From JAGQOZ01 sp041399205 (GTDB taxonomy: Bacteria > Planctomycetota > Planctomycetia > Pirellulales > Pirellulaceae), in NCBI GenBank assembly GCA_041399205.1, contig JAWKTK010000018.1, positions 140,220 through 204,219 of the forward strand: a stretch of 64,000 bases of DNA, written 5' to 3'. The notes under the pieces were generated by a model. It did no database searches, had not been told where the DNA came from, and worked only from the letters and a program-made list of their open reading frames with translations. Below are positions 10,690 to 19,329 of the stretch, one piece after another. Each line of letters opens with the position of its first letter. Within the stretch, counting starts at the first letter, position 1. The position numbers and the translations under genes are program-made.

Positions 10690-12288
10690 GTGATGGCGGA
10701 GTTGACACCAGAACAGGTTGTGGTGGTGGCGAATCGGAACAGTTCAGAATCCAAAAAGCTGGCCGCTTACTACCTGAAAATGCGAGGTGTCCCCAGCGAA
10801 AACGTGATGACGCTGGATGTACCCGCCACAGAAACGATTGCTCGAGAAGAATTCGAAAAGAAGGTTCGCCCCTATGTGCAATTGTGGCTGAAACAGAAAG
10901 ACCCGAGTAACAAGATTCGTTGCTTTGTGACGTTTTGGGATGTGCCGCTAAAAATCGAAGCTGCTGAAAGCGATACCCTTTCGCAGGAATTGATGGAATT
11001 TCTTTCGCAAGAACGCAAACTTCGAATCGACCGTCTGAACGCAGGACTGCAACGCTTGGCAACGCTGGCCGGAGGCACCGAAGCCGCTGCTACCATTCCG
11101 GACGGCGAAGCCATCGACCAGATTCAAGATGCTGCCATGAAAGCGTTTGAAGCGCCAAGCAAGCGGATCGCGGCGGCCTCGGGTGAAGAACAAGCCAGCG
11201 CTAACGAACAGCTACGCGACCTATTGATCGCGATCGCGGGACTGCAGTCCTGGCAGCAGAGTATTCGTTCGCAAGCGAAAGCCTCTTCCACGGCCAATCC
11301 GCAAGTGATTCAACAGTTGGCAGCCATGACGGGGCGCTTGTCAGGCCAACAAGAAGGCCGCATGCTGATTGAGTCTCTGCCGTTGAGCTTAGAACGAGAG
11401 CAGCAGGTGTTGATTTTGGCTGAACAGATGCTGGGATTAATCGGTTCCGTTCGCTGGATTGATAGCGAAGTGGAAATGCTACAGCGAAATGAAACGTATT
11501 CCAGTTTTGATAGCGAATTAGGCCTGGCAGCCAGCAGCGATTATCCTTTGGTGCGCTGGCAACCAAATTATCTTCGCGCCAATTTTGATTATTCGGCCAT
11601 GCGATCCTTTCGCCCGTCCCACATGGTTTCTCGAATTGACGGTCCTTCGTTCGATATTGCTCGACGCCTGATAGACACGGCCATGGAAGTAGAAAAGACA
11701 GGTTTGGAAGGCAAGGTCTACTTGGACAGCCGAGGCTTAGCGGGAACGGCTGGTCCGCCATCGATTGATGCGAATTTTGACAAGTCACTGGTGCAAGCAG
11801 AACAATTGTTGAAGACCTACACCAAGATGGAGGTCATTCTGGACACTCGGCCCGAACTATTCAAAGAAGGCGATTGCCCCAACGCGGCGTTGTATTGCGG
11901 TTGGTATTCACTAGCCAAGTATGTCGACGCGTTCACCTGGAATCCCGGCGCGATTGGCTTTCACATTGCCAGTGAAGAAGCCAAAACGCTGCGAGACGCC
12001 AACAGCCAGGTCTGGTGCAAACGCATGTTAGAAGATGGCGTATCTGCCACGCTGGGACCGGTTTACGAACCGTATACCCAAGCGTTTCCTGCTCCGGATG
12101 AATTCCTGTTGCTGTTAGTCAGCGGTCGTTATTCGTTGGCCGAATGTTACTATCGCACGGTTCCACACGCTTCGTGGACGCTGACCTTGATCGGCGATCC
12201 ACTGTATCGTCCCTTCGCCAAGAATCCACAACTGAATGTAGACGCCCTGCCCGCTCGGTATAAGCTGTTAGTCACAGGCCAGCTGTAG
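10690..12288 (+). CDS. TIGR03790-family protein, exosortase/PEP-CTERM-associated
   Basis: A protein of about 530 residues whose N-terminus (LTPEQVVVVANRNSSES, AAYYLKMRGVPSENVMTLD) matches the TIGR03790 family. That family is known to occur almost only in genomes that encode exosortase, and its function is undescribed. The C-terminal third has conserved segments such as ALYCGWYSLAKYVDAFTW and TLIGDPLYRPF. A signal peptide is expected: MRLVAAILAIMTFLSA starts at ATG 10641 but is in another frame, so an indel near 10685 probably separates it from the mature protein. The listed start is therefore only the beginning of the open frame. The next gene, convergent, encodes a PEP-CTERM protein, which fits the association. 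Confidence 0.82.
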   Translation: MMAELTPEQVVVVANRNSSESKKLAAYYLKMRGVPSENVMTLDVPATETIAREEFEKKVRPYVQLWLKQKDPSNKIRCFVTFWDVPLKIEAAESDTLSQELMEFLSQERKLRIDRLNAGLQRLATLAGGTEAAATIPDGEAIDQIQDAAMKAFEAPSKRIAAASGEEQASANEQLRDLLIAIAGLQSWQQSIRSQAKASSTANPQVIQQLAAMTGRLSGQQEGRMLIESLPLSLEREQQVLILAEQMLGLIGSVRWIDSEVEMLQRNETYSSFDSELGLAASSDYPLVRWQPNYLRANFDYSAMRSFRPSHMVSRIDGPSFDIARRLIDTAMEVEKTGLEGKVYLDSRGLAGTAGPPSIDANFDKSLVQAEQLLKTYTKMEVILDTRPELFKEGDCPNAALYCGWYSLAKYVDAFTWNPGAIGFHIASEEAKTLRDANSQVWCKRMLEDGVSATLGPVYEPYTQAFPAPDEFLLLLVSGRYSLAECYYRTVPHASWTLTLIGDPLYRPFAKNPQLNVDALPARYKLLVTGQL

Positions 12289-12329
12289 TCGGCAAACACC
12301 CGCATTCCAAGCGTCATGGGCAATCGATG

Positions 12330-12360
12330 GTCGTTGGCTTTTCAACAGAAAACCAACGAC
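12330..12360. terminator. Bidirectional hairpin between convergent genes
   Basis: GTCGTTGG (12330-12337) pairs perfectly with CCAACGAC (12353-12360), and TTTT/AAAA extend the stem inside. It lies between the ends of the TIGR03790 gene (+) and the PEP-CTERM gene (-). No long T-run follows on either strand, so terminator function is plausible but not certain. Confidence 0.5.
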
Positions 12361-12380
12361 GCGCGAATCTACAAATTGTC

Positions 12381-12923
12381 TTAACGACCTTTTCGCCGGA
12401 CCAATCCCAGCATTGCCATGCTGGCCAGAACCAAGACCGTCGTGCTAGGTTCGGGAACCGTGGTCACGTGGTTTGCAATGACCGTATCAAAGTCAAAGCC
12501 ATCCCGGCTGGAAGACGTGTTGACAAGCTTGAGAAACTTGAACCCTTCCCCGGTGAAAGTGAGTTCGCGTTCCGTGGTACCGCCCACCACGGCGCCTAGC
12601 ATTGAATAATCGATCCCGTCGGCCGATGCATACGCGACCACCGTTTCGTCAATGTCAATCGGATCTCCGCCTTCTTCGACGTCCATAAACGTCAAGGCTC
12701 CCGTTCCGCCACGGAATTCATATCCGTCCGAGATTTCGAGTAACAACGCTGTTCCAATCGGAGTATTGTCGAAGGTGACTCCGCCTTGATCCGCGATAGA
12801 AAGATCGCCAGATCCAAAAATCACACCGCCAGAACCGGTGGACATGTAGAAGCCTTGACTGAACCCGACGCTGCATAACATGAGCGCCATTCCAAGAGCC
12901 ATGTAAGTGGTGTGTTTCTTCAC
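12381..12923 (-). CDS. PEP-CTERM sorting-domain protein
   Basis: Exported protein of about 180 residues. It has a signal peptide (ALGMALMLCSVGFSQG), a Gly/Asp-rich beta-type body without a recognisable enzyme domain, and a C-terminal sorting signal: VPEPST, then a hydrophobic helix, then RRKGR. PEP-CTERM tails are recognised by exosortase, and the proteins are thought to be released to the cell surface or matrix. GTG at 12923 (VKKHTTYMALG) is preferred as start because GGAG lies 7 bases upstream; longer forms upstream lack a ribosome site and delay the signal peptide. No exosortase gene is in the window. Confidence 0.85.
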   Translation of the reverse strand: MKKHTTYMALGMALMLCSVGFSQGFYMSTGSGGVIFGSGDLSIADQGGVTFDNTPIGTALLLEISDGYEFRGGTGALTFMDVEEGGDPIDIDETVVAYASADGIDYSMLGAVVGGTTERELTFTGEGFKFLKLVNTSSSRDGFDFDTVIANHVTTVPEPSTTVLVLASMAMLGLVRRKGR

Positions 12924-13282
12924 GAGCCGTCTCCAATACAACTTCAAATGCTGGTAAAAATCTAAGTGTAAAAACGTCGCTGGAGTGGCTAAACGCGACC
13001 GTGCACAAAAAAGCGAGATAGGGCCGCGTCCTTGAGCCACTTTGCCAACCGACCTGCACGTTCAATCAATGTGCTAGATCTGCTATCGCTCGTCAAGCAC
13101 CGGACTGACGTCACTGCCGTTTTTCCCGGAATCAAAATTTCTACTTTTTTCCTTGGCTTATTTTGTAATCGGTTTAGTGACATCCATCAAGTCCAGCCAA
13201 AAAAATGCAATTCGTGTAACCGCTATGGACGTCTTGACCACCTGTTCCTGGACGAAAACAAAGCAGTTTTGGAAGCATTCGC
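12924..13282. other. Divergent intergenic region
   Basis: About 360 bases between the divergent PEP-CTERM and sigma-factor genes. T-rich stretches occur near 13140-13165. It must hold promoters for both, but no convincing -35/-10 pair was recognised and no RNA gene was seen. Confidence 0.5.
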
Positions 13283-14926
13283 ATGTATTCGGCGGAAAAC
13301 CAGATAATTCAAGCGGCAAGGGCGGGTGACCGAGATGCGTTTGCGGAAATTGTTCGACGCTATCAGAGACTACTCTGTTCAGTGGCGTATGCCACAACGG
13401 GCAGTTTGGAGTCGAGCGAAGAAGTTGCGCAAGAAGCGTTCCTTGTGGCTTGGAAGTCGTTAAAGGATCTGCGCGAACCAGACAAGATCAGACCCTGGCT
13501 GTGTGGCATCGTTCGCAACTTGGCGAAGAATCGTCAACGTCGCACTCAGCGCGACGTCCTGTCGCAAGCAAGTCCCTTGGAGGCGAATGACACGTATTCT
13601 TCGGATGTGATCGAACCGCTGGAGTCGTCGATCGCGCACGAGGAAGCGGAATTGCTGGACCGAACGTTACTTTCGCTGCCGACACACTATCGCGAACCAC
13701 TGATCTTGTTCTATCGCGAACAGCAATCGATCACCAAGGTCGCCGAACTGCTGGAACTTTCGCCCAACACCATTAAACAACGTCTAGCTCGAGGTCGACA
13801 AATGCTGCGCACTGAAATCGCGGCGGTTGTGGAACGAGGGCTTCTGCAAAGCGCTCCCGGTGCCGCGTTTACGCTGGGAGTCTTGGCAGCGCTGCCGGTC
13901 ATGTCCGGTTCGGCGAAGGCGGCAACCGTTACTGTAGCGAGTGCGAAAGGAATAACTGCTATGAATGCAGCTGGATGGTCAGGAATTGTCGGTATCATTT
14001 TAGGACCGCTCGGAGGTCTTCTCGGTAGCTGGTTTGGCTACCACATGTCCATCAAGGCCGCTCGGTCCGAACGCGAACGTTCATTTATTCGCCGACAAGC
14101 TGTTGTGCTGTTGGTTCTGATTGGCACGTTCAGCGCCGCCATCATCGGTCTCCTGTTGGCCCGCGACTGGTTGCTGCAAGATCCATGGCGTTTGACCATT
14201 GCCATTACAACATTGGCAATAGGATATGTCGCCACGCTGTTCACGATGATCATTTGGAGCAACCGGCAGATTGCTCGAATTCGCCGCCAAGACGGCACCG
14301 ACACCATGTCGATGCAGGATGCTCATCAGCAGCTGCCTCGAATGATGCAAAACGTCAACGCGGTTCGTTCGTACGAATCGAAACTTCGTCTGTGCGGACT
14401 ACCGTTGATCAGTGTTCAGTTTGGTGGCGGCACCGGATTGGGTTCGCCCCAACAACGCACTGCCGTGGGTTGGATTGCCCTAGGAGACAAAGCGTATGGC
14501 GTTTTGCTGGCCTACGGCTCGGTGGCAATCGGCACCATTGCCGTGGGAGCGATCAGTATCGGTCTTGTGTCACTGGGAGGCATGGCGCTGGGCGCGGTAG
14601 CGTTAGGAGGACTGGCGATTGGTGGCTACACGACCGGCGGTGTTGCCTTGGGATGGGTCTCATTCGGTGGACTCGCGATTGCCTGGAAAGCGGCCGTGGG
14701 TGGCTTGGCGTTATCCCATGACGTGGCGTTAGGCGGACTGGCCTCAGGGGCACACGTGAACGACGAAACCGCCAAGGCGCTGCTGAGCCAGAACACATTT
14801 ATTCGCTTTGCCGCCAGCTTAAATACGTTTGGTTGGTGGATCTTGGTGGCCGTGATCTTAGTTCCCATGTTCGTCTTACTGCGTTTCATTCCACCACAGG
14901 CCGAATCTAGCGATTCGAAAATGTGA
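13283..14926 (+). CDS. ECF-type RNA polymerase sigma factor fused to a multi-pass membrane domain with Gly-rich repeats
   Basis: Residues about 5-80 form sigma region 2 (AFAEIVRRYQRLLCSVAY, EEVAQEAFLVAWKSL) and about 125-175 region 4 (LLSLPTHYREPLILFY, then a helix-turn-helix with LELSPNTIKQRLARGRQML). The remaining 370 residues are unusual for a sigma factor: a hydrophobic Ala/Gly linker, a glycine-rich segment (IILGPLGGLLGSWFG), two clear membrane helices (about 270-325), a soluble stretch, then about 100 residues of AxGxxAxG-type repeats (for example GGMALGAVALGGLAIGG), and a last membrane helix near the C-terminus. Planctomycetes are known for ECF factors with long C-terminal extensions. 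The tail probably anchors the factor to the membrane as a built-in sensor or anti-sigma; that is inference. No separate anti-sigma gene is adjacent. Confidence 0.85.
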   Translation: MYSAENQIIQAARAGDRDAFAEIVRRYQRLLCSVAYATTGSLESSEEVAQEAFLVAWKSLKDLREPDKIRPWLCGIVRNLAKNRQRRTQRDVLSQASPLEANDTYSSDVIEPLESSIAHEEAELLDRTLLSLPTHYREPLILFYREQQSITKVAELLELSPNTIKQRLARGRQMLRTEIAAVVERGLLQSAPGAAFTLGVLAALPVMSGSAKAATVTVASAKGITAMNAAGWSGIVGIILGPLGGLLGSWFGYHMSIKAARSERERSFIRRQAVVLLVLIGTFSAAIIGLLLARDWLLQDPWRLTIAITTLAIGYVATLFTMIIWSNRQIARIRRQDGTDTMSMQDAHQQLPRMMQNVNAVRSYESKLRLCGLPLISVQFGGGTGLGSPQQRTAVGWIALGDKAYGVLLAYGSVAIGTIAVGAISIGLVSLGGMALGAVALGGLAIGGYTTGGVALGWVSFGGLAIAWKAAVGGLALSHDVALGGLASGAHVNDETAKALLSQNTFIRFAASLNTFGWWILVAVILVPMFVLLRFIPPQAESSDSKM

Positions 14927-14992
14927 TCGACCAATAAAAGTCCAATCGAATGGCGGAACCGTTCGGAGCGCAAAGTGCAGGAAAAAGAATCA

Positions 14993-15083
14993 GACAACTC
15001 TGCGACCTCGGCGTCTCTGCGTTTCAAGCCTTTTTTTGATGGTTATGGGATAACTGCTGATTGTGGATGGCACCCAACGCCGA
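14993..15083 (-). repeat. Solo copy of the dispersed repeat found in the 28-31 kb array
   Basis: Read on the minus strand, it gives GCGTTGGGTGCCATCCACAA, then about 35 bases, then a segment containing GAAACGCAGAGACGCCGAGG and GTCGCAGAGTTG. The array at 31080-31205 holds the same two blocks in the same order (GCGTTGGTGCCATCCACA, then GAACGCAGAGGCACCGAGGT and CGCAGAGTTG). It lies just after the sigma-factor gene in otherwise empty sequence. Confidence 0.65.
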
Positions 15084-15543
15084 TAATGATTTAGAAAAAT
15101 TGAAATAAGTCTTGATGCGACAAGGGCATCGGGTTTGAAATGCGTCTGGCCAGCGTCATGTTCGCGCCGGGTGCGTGCATGTAACCAACCTCGTAGTTGC
15201 CTCAACTGGCCGTAAGATGACGTGCCGACTTTGCCGATGTCAAACGAGGGTGTTCACGGACATCGAACAACGGCATCCGGGATACCCAACCGTTGCGAGC
15301 AACCGGGGCTACCCAGCTGTGTGAACTCGAGCATTCTGCATTTCAGCAAAACTCAGCTCCGTATGCACGGAAAAGGCGAGAGTATTCGGGCGAATCGAGG
15401 TTCGGGTGGCGTTCGACTCGTAGCCCAGACAGTGTTGACGAGTCTACTCGCTGACAGCTGCTTGTCACAGTTCCTTTTATCGAGCCGAAGGTTTGTTCAA
15501 TGACAAATGGGTGCCACGCATTGTTTTTCGCGGCGAAAATTGG
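15084..15543. other. Intergenic stretch without a supported gene
   Basis: About 460 bases between the dispersed repeat and the dehydratase gene. A 93-codon open frame on the plus strand (15222-15503) has no recognisable composition or ribosome site and is not called. No tRNA, strong terminator or repeat was recognised. Confidence 0.5.
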
Positions 15544-15981
15544 CTACGCCACGGTACAAGCAAATTCGAATCGCATGGCCAGCTTGCCGTCGACGGTTAA
15601 CTTGCCGTTCATGAAAAATGCGTTGGCCAGTCGTTCGCTCAACTCTATTTCGGCCAGCACGGTATCGCCCGGTTGCACCATACGTTTGAAACGAACGTCA
15701 TTCATGCGAGTGGCGACGGGTGTGCCTTGTGAATCGGCGAATTGTGACAACAAAATGGCACCGGACTGCATGCCGAATTCGCACAAAATGACACCGGGCA
15801 CGATTGGCTTATCGGGATAATGTCCTTGGAAGAAGAATTCCATGGCGTGAAATGTCTTTTCGCACACAATTCGCGAATCGGTCTTTTCCAACACGGCATC
15901 CACCAACAGCATCGGCGGCCGATGAGGTATGGCTGCTTGAATGGCCGCTTGGTCCATGACTACGGTGCGGTCTGAAGGCAT
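15544..15981 (-). CDS. 3-hydroxyacyl-ACP dehydratase, FabZ-like
   Basis: Hot-dog-fold dehydratase of 145 residues, the usual FabZ length. The catalytic segment GHYPDKPIVPGVILCE contains the expected His54 and Glu68; the N-terminal IPHRPPMLLVD is also typical of the family. It would dehydrate 3-hydroxyacyl chains on an acyl carrier protein. It is the last gene of a six-gene minus-strand operon and overlaps the preceding desaturase gene by 22 bases, so translation is probably coupled. The glutamate context (LCEFGMQ rather than MIEAMAQ) suggests a specialised paralogue rather than the housekeeping FabZ. Confidence 0.88.
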   Translation of the reverse strand: MPSDRTVVMDQAAIQAAIPHRPPMLLVDAVLEKTDSRIVCEKTFHAMEFFFQGHYPDKPIVPGVILCEFGMQSGAILLSQFADSQGTPVATRMNDVRFKRMVQPGDTVLAEIELSERLANAFFMNGKLTVDGKLAMRFEFACTVA

Positions 15982-17414
15982 GACGAATTTCCTGCACTAG
16001 ATTTCATTAACATGGAATCAACATCGTTAGCCACAATCACTCCATAGTTGATGGCACCTAACCAGCCGGACATGATGATGCCCACGCTGCCGGCATGATA
16101 CAGTCCCGGCAACTGTTCGGGTAACGCTCGGCTGACCGCCAGGCCTTCAAACTTGGTGCCAAAACTGGCACCGTTGATGTGTTTGGTGTAATGTTCAAAC
16201 GTGATCGGCGTGGCCGCTTCTGCATGCACAATTTTTTCGCGGCAATTGGGCACATACTTTTCCAGAGCGTCCAGCGTGGTTTCAATCAGATCTTGCTTGC
16301 TGGCTTCGTAATCTTCCTTCGATAGATCGATCCAGTCTTGATAGTTGGCATTGGTGCTGGAAACGATCAAATGCCGAGGTCGACCTTGAGGCCGAGTGCG
16401 TGGATAGTAGAACGAATAAGTACGGCTGGTGATGTCTCGGCTCAGCAACAGATCTGTGCGAAATACTGGTGCGGTGGAGCTGAACAGAAGATCGCCCGTC
16501 GATTCGTCGATCGATTCGTTCGGATCCAGCGCCATGTAAACTTGCGTGCTGGAATTGTTCAGCCGAACTTCTTTGGCTTGATCGATGAAATGGGGATCAA
16601 AATATTCTTCGCCCAACATGTGAAAGATAGTGGCATTCAAATTAGCGTTGGAGACCACGACCTTGGATTTGATGGTTCGCCCATTGACTTTAACGCCCGC
16701 GATTTTGCCATTTTGCACCAAGATTTTTTCCACGTCACATCGAATCCGAATATCCACTCCGTTGCGGTGCATTTCTTGTTCCATTTGCTGGACCAAGCCA
16801 TCCGTTCCGCCTTCAAACGTGTAGACCCCTTTTGACATGAAGTTGGAAAAGACAATGCCGTAGGTGATGGCGGGATCTTCCAAAGTGGAACCATTCGCAT
16901 AAGTAATGGGCTCCATCAGCAACCGAATCACGTCTTCTCGGCCTGGAAAAAATTGGTCGAACAATTGTCGAGTCGTCTTCGATTGATCGTCATAGAAATT
17001 CATGCCGCGAGCGGTATCGAAGAATCCTTCCACAGCCGAACGATCGACGTGAAAGTCTTGGACCAATAGGCGAGTGAAGTCTTCGCGGTTAAACGTGGTG
17101 GTCAGCGAAAACATGGGATTGTCGAAGCGAATGCCTTTCAGCTGCACAATGGCGTCCGCAATTTCCTTGGTCCAATAACGCCGGCAGCTTTTGATCATCC
17201 CGACCGGAAACCCATGCAGCGAAATATCAAAAATATGGCCGCCGGGCCGCTTGAACCACGTAGCCATGCCGCCCAATTTGTAATGTTGTTCCAGCAACAA
17301 CACGCTGCGGCCAGCGCGAGCCAGCACGTTGGCCGTGGTCAGGCCACCTAAGCCACTGCCAATGACAATGACGTCATATTCGTCCTGACAACCTTTCAGA
17401 AAGTCTTTGGGCAT
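15960..17414 (-). CDS. Phytoene-desaturase-like FAD/NAD(P) oxidoreductase (CrtI family), copy 2
   Basis: 484-residue flavoprotein. The N-terminal dinucleotide-binding fold reads VIVIGSGLGGLTTANVLARA followed by LLLEQHYKLGG, and the C-terminal FAD motif region is GLYHAGSVGIIMSGWLGAIN. The family removes hydrogens from, or isomerises, long hydrophobic chains; here the substrate may be an ACP-bound acyl chain because KS, ACP and dehydratase genes are in the same operon. It is about 50 bases downstream of a related desaturase gene. The paralogues are diverged enough that different reactions (for example desaturation and isomerisation) are likely. No phytoene synthase gene is nearby, so a carotenoid role is not supported. 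Confidence 0.88.
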   Translation of the reverse strand: MPKDFLKGCQDEYDVIVIGSGLGGLTTANVLARAGRSVLLLEQHYKLGGMATWFKRPGGHIFDISLHGFPVGMIKSCRRYWTKEIADAIVQLKGIRFDNPMFSLTTTFNREDFTRLLVQDFHVDRSAVEGFFDTARGMNFYDDQSKTTRQLFDQFFPGREDVIRLLMEPITYANGSTLEDPAITYGIVFSNFMSKGVYTFEGGTDGLVQQMEQEMHRNGVDIRIRCDVEKILVQNGKIAGVKVNGRTIKSKVVVSNANLNATIFHMLGEEYFDPHFIDQAKEVRLNNSSTQVYMALDPNESIDESTGDLLFSSTAPVFRTDLLLSRDITSRTYSFYYPRTRPQGRPRHLIVSSTNANYQDWIDLSKEDYEASKQDLIETTLDALEKYVPNCREKIVHAEAATPITFEHYTKHINGASFGTKFEGLAVSRALPEQLPGLYHAGSVGIIMSGWLGAINYGVIVANDVDSMLMKSSAGNSSCLQTAP

Positions 17415-17463
17415 GATTCGTTCTTTCGTTGGTGGTGGCTAACCCATGTGGGACAGGCAGTAT

Positions 17464-18876
17464 CTAGGGTTCGTCACGCAAGCAATGTTGGTTGGCCATG
17501 GAAATGCCACTGATGATGGTTCCCACAATCCCGACAAAGCCTTGATCGGTGCCGCACACAAATACGTTTTTCAAATGCGTTTTGCCGTCCAGCTTTTTCT
17601 CCGGAGCTCCATACACCGCACCATTGTCATGAAAGGTAAAACGACGAATCGTCTTGGGCGTGAACATGTCTGTATCGATTACATGCGATCGAAAATCAGG
17701 CATGAAGCGAACCGCAGATTCCACCGTTCGATCATACCACTTGAGCTTTTCTAGCTGGTATTGGTCGTCTGACAAGCCCATCCATTTGTCCGAATTAGCA
17801 ATCGTGGTGATCCTGACAATGCCATCGGGCAATTCGGCTTTGTCACCGTCAAATTCGCCATACACAAAATTGTTTGGGGAACAAATCACTCCGGTCCGTA
17901 CGTCACACAAATCATCACACTTCTGCCAATGGAACTTGTCGGAATCATTGTAAAACACAATCGTTCGGTCGTGCCCCATGTCTTGCGGTTTGACGTTTAA
18001 CACCGAAATGGCTTCCGTAAAGGACATCTTGCCGGCAGTGGAAGCGTCAATGCGGTCAATGTCGTCACACATTCGCATGGTTTCAATCCAACCGGCTGAC
18101 GAAAGGATGCGTTTGGCGTGCAGCATGGTGCCGTTCTCCAATTCCACACCCACGGCTTTACCGTCTTCCACGTGAATTTTTTCTACGCCCGTGCGCAGTC
18201 GAAGTTCACCACCGAGTTCGCGAAACCGCCGGACCAGGTTTTTCAGAATCAAGCGAACTCCGGCAAAGGGCCTAGCCAATCCTTCCATGAAAATGCTGCG
18301 GAACATGATGCAAAATTGACCGAAGTCCATGTCGTGTTCGCGAGCGTTCCCATACCACATCAGCGGACAGAAAATCATTTCCACCAGCAACGGATCGGAG
18401 ATGTGTTGCGATACAAATTCGCGAGCAGATCCTTCAAAGTTGGTTTCGTCCAAATCGTCATAGTCCAGAATCTGCTGAACCAAACAACGAAATCCGTCTA
18501 CTTGCTGCGGAAAGTGCGTCGCAATTTCGTTTTCGAACAAGCTCAGGTCGTTATCAAACTTCAATTCGATTCCCGGAAAAGCAACCGACGAACCGAGCTG
18601 CGGCGAAAGCGCAAAGTCTTCCCATTTGAAACGCAATTGGCGAAGCAGCCGAGCTAACGGGCCCTTCTTGGCGCCTTTGGGAGTGAAATTGGTGATGGCG
18701 TGCAGACCGACGTCATAGTCACGGCCGCGTAACCGATAGAACGAATTCAGACCACCAATGGTGTAGTGTCGTTCTAGGATGCAAACGCTTTGATCGTAAT
18801 ACGCCAAGCGAATTCCGGCGGCTAGCCCGGACATCCCCGCGCCGATGATGATGGTGTCATACATTTGCGAAGACAT
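17464..18876 (-). CDS. Phytoene-desaturase-like FAD/NAD(P) oxidoreductase (CrtI family), copy 1
   Basis: About 470 residues. The FAD-binding N-terminus is TIIIGAGMSGLAAGIRLAY with ILERHYTIGGLNSFYRL, and the C-terminal FAD contact is VFVCGTDQGFVGIVGTIISG. It is related to the next gene downstream but clearly diverged. ATG at 18876 (MSSQMYD) or 18864 are better starts than the ATG eight codons upstream. The gene lies 131 bases downstream of the ACP gene; that gap contains half of a hairpin repeat (about 18940-18990). Role as for its paralogue: oxidation of a long chain, probably carrier-bound. Confidence 0.87.
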   Translation of the reverse strand: MSSQMYDTIIIGAGMSGLAAGIRLAYYDQSVCILERHYTIGGLNSFYRLRGRDYDVGLHAITNFTPKGAKKGPLARLLRQLRFKWEDFALSPQLGSSVAFPGIELKFDNDLSLFENEIATHFPQQVDGFRCLVQQILDYDDLDETNFEGSAREFVSQHISDPLLVEMIFCPLMWYGNAREHDMDFGQFCIMFRSIFMEGLARPFAGVRLILKNLVRRFRELGGELRLRTGVEKIHVEDGKAVGVELENGTMLHAKRILSSAGWIETMRMCDDIDRIDASTAGKMSFTEAISVLNVKPQDMGHDRTIVFYNDSDKFHWQKCDDLCDVRTGVICSPNNFVYGEFDGDKAELPDGIVRITTIANSDKWMGLSDDQYQLEKLKWYDRTVESAVRFMPDFRSHVIDTDMFTPKTIRRFTFHDNGAVYGAPEKKLDGKTHLKNVFVCGTDQGFVGIVGTIISGISMANQHCLRDEP

Positions 18877-19007
18877 CACAGACCATGTTTGTAAGATCAA
18901 GAATAGATTATCGACCTAGGAACTCGCCACGCTAGTTTCGTTTTCCCTCACTTCGTCCCGGCCTTCGAATAATCGCAAATTCAAAACTGACAATTCGGAC
19001 GGGGACT

Positions 19008-19274
19008 TCAGTTAGACACTTTTTCCATGTCTTTCATCAGCGGAGTCAGATAGTCGCACGTGCTTTGCATGCTGGCCAACGCCGGATAATCTTCTTCCGG
19101 AATTTGGACTCGGTAACGTTTACGTAGTTCCATCACGATATCCAGAAAGTCCATGCTGTCGAGTTCCAGTTGGTCACGAAACGCGACATCGTCCTTGAGA
19201 CCGCTCAGGTCTTCATCCGGAGCGATGTTTTCCAAAATATCAAGGATGACTTCACGGATATCAGCAGGTGTCAT
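19008..19274 (-). CDS. Acyl carrier protein
   Basis: About 88 residues starting MTPADIREVILDILENIAPD. The phosphopantetheine attachment site is LDSMDFLD with Ser40, at the usual place at the start of helix II. It is acidic and four-helix-like, with a slightly extended C-terminus. ATG at 19274 is chosen because upstream codons to 19310 do not look like ACP. It sits between the ketosynthase and the desaturases, so it is presumably the dedicated carrier of this pathway rather than the primary fatty-acid ACP. Confidence 0.88.
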   Translation of the reverse strand: MTPADIREVILDILENIAPDEDLSGLKDDVAFRDQLELDSMDFLDIVMELRKRYRVQIPEEDYPALASMQSTCDYLTPLMKDMEKVSN

Positions 19275-19329
19275 TGTCCAGTATTTCTCCAACTTGGCAC
19301 AATTTGCCAATCCAAAACGAGTATCTTGA

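Noticed and set aside
15222..15503. 93-codon plus-strand frame between sigma factor and dehydratase
   Set aside because: No ribosome site, no recognisable domain, irregular composition.
15960..18876. Carotenoid biosynthesis
   Set aside because: Two CrtI-like genes are present but no phytoene synthase or cyclase; the operon context is acyl-carrier chemistry.
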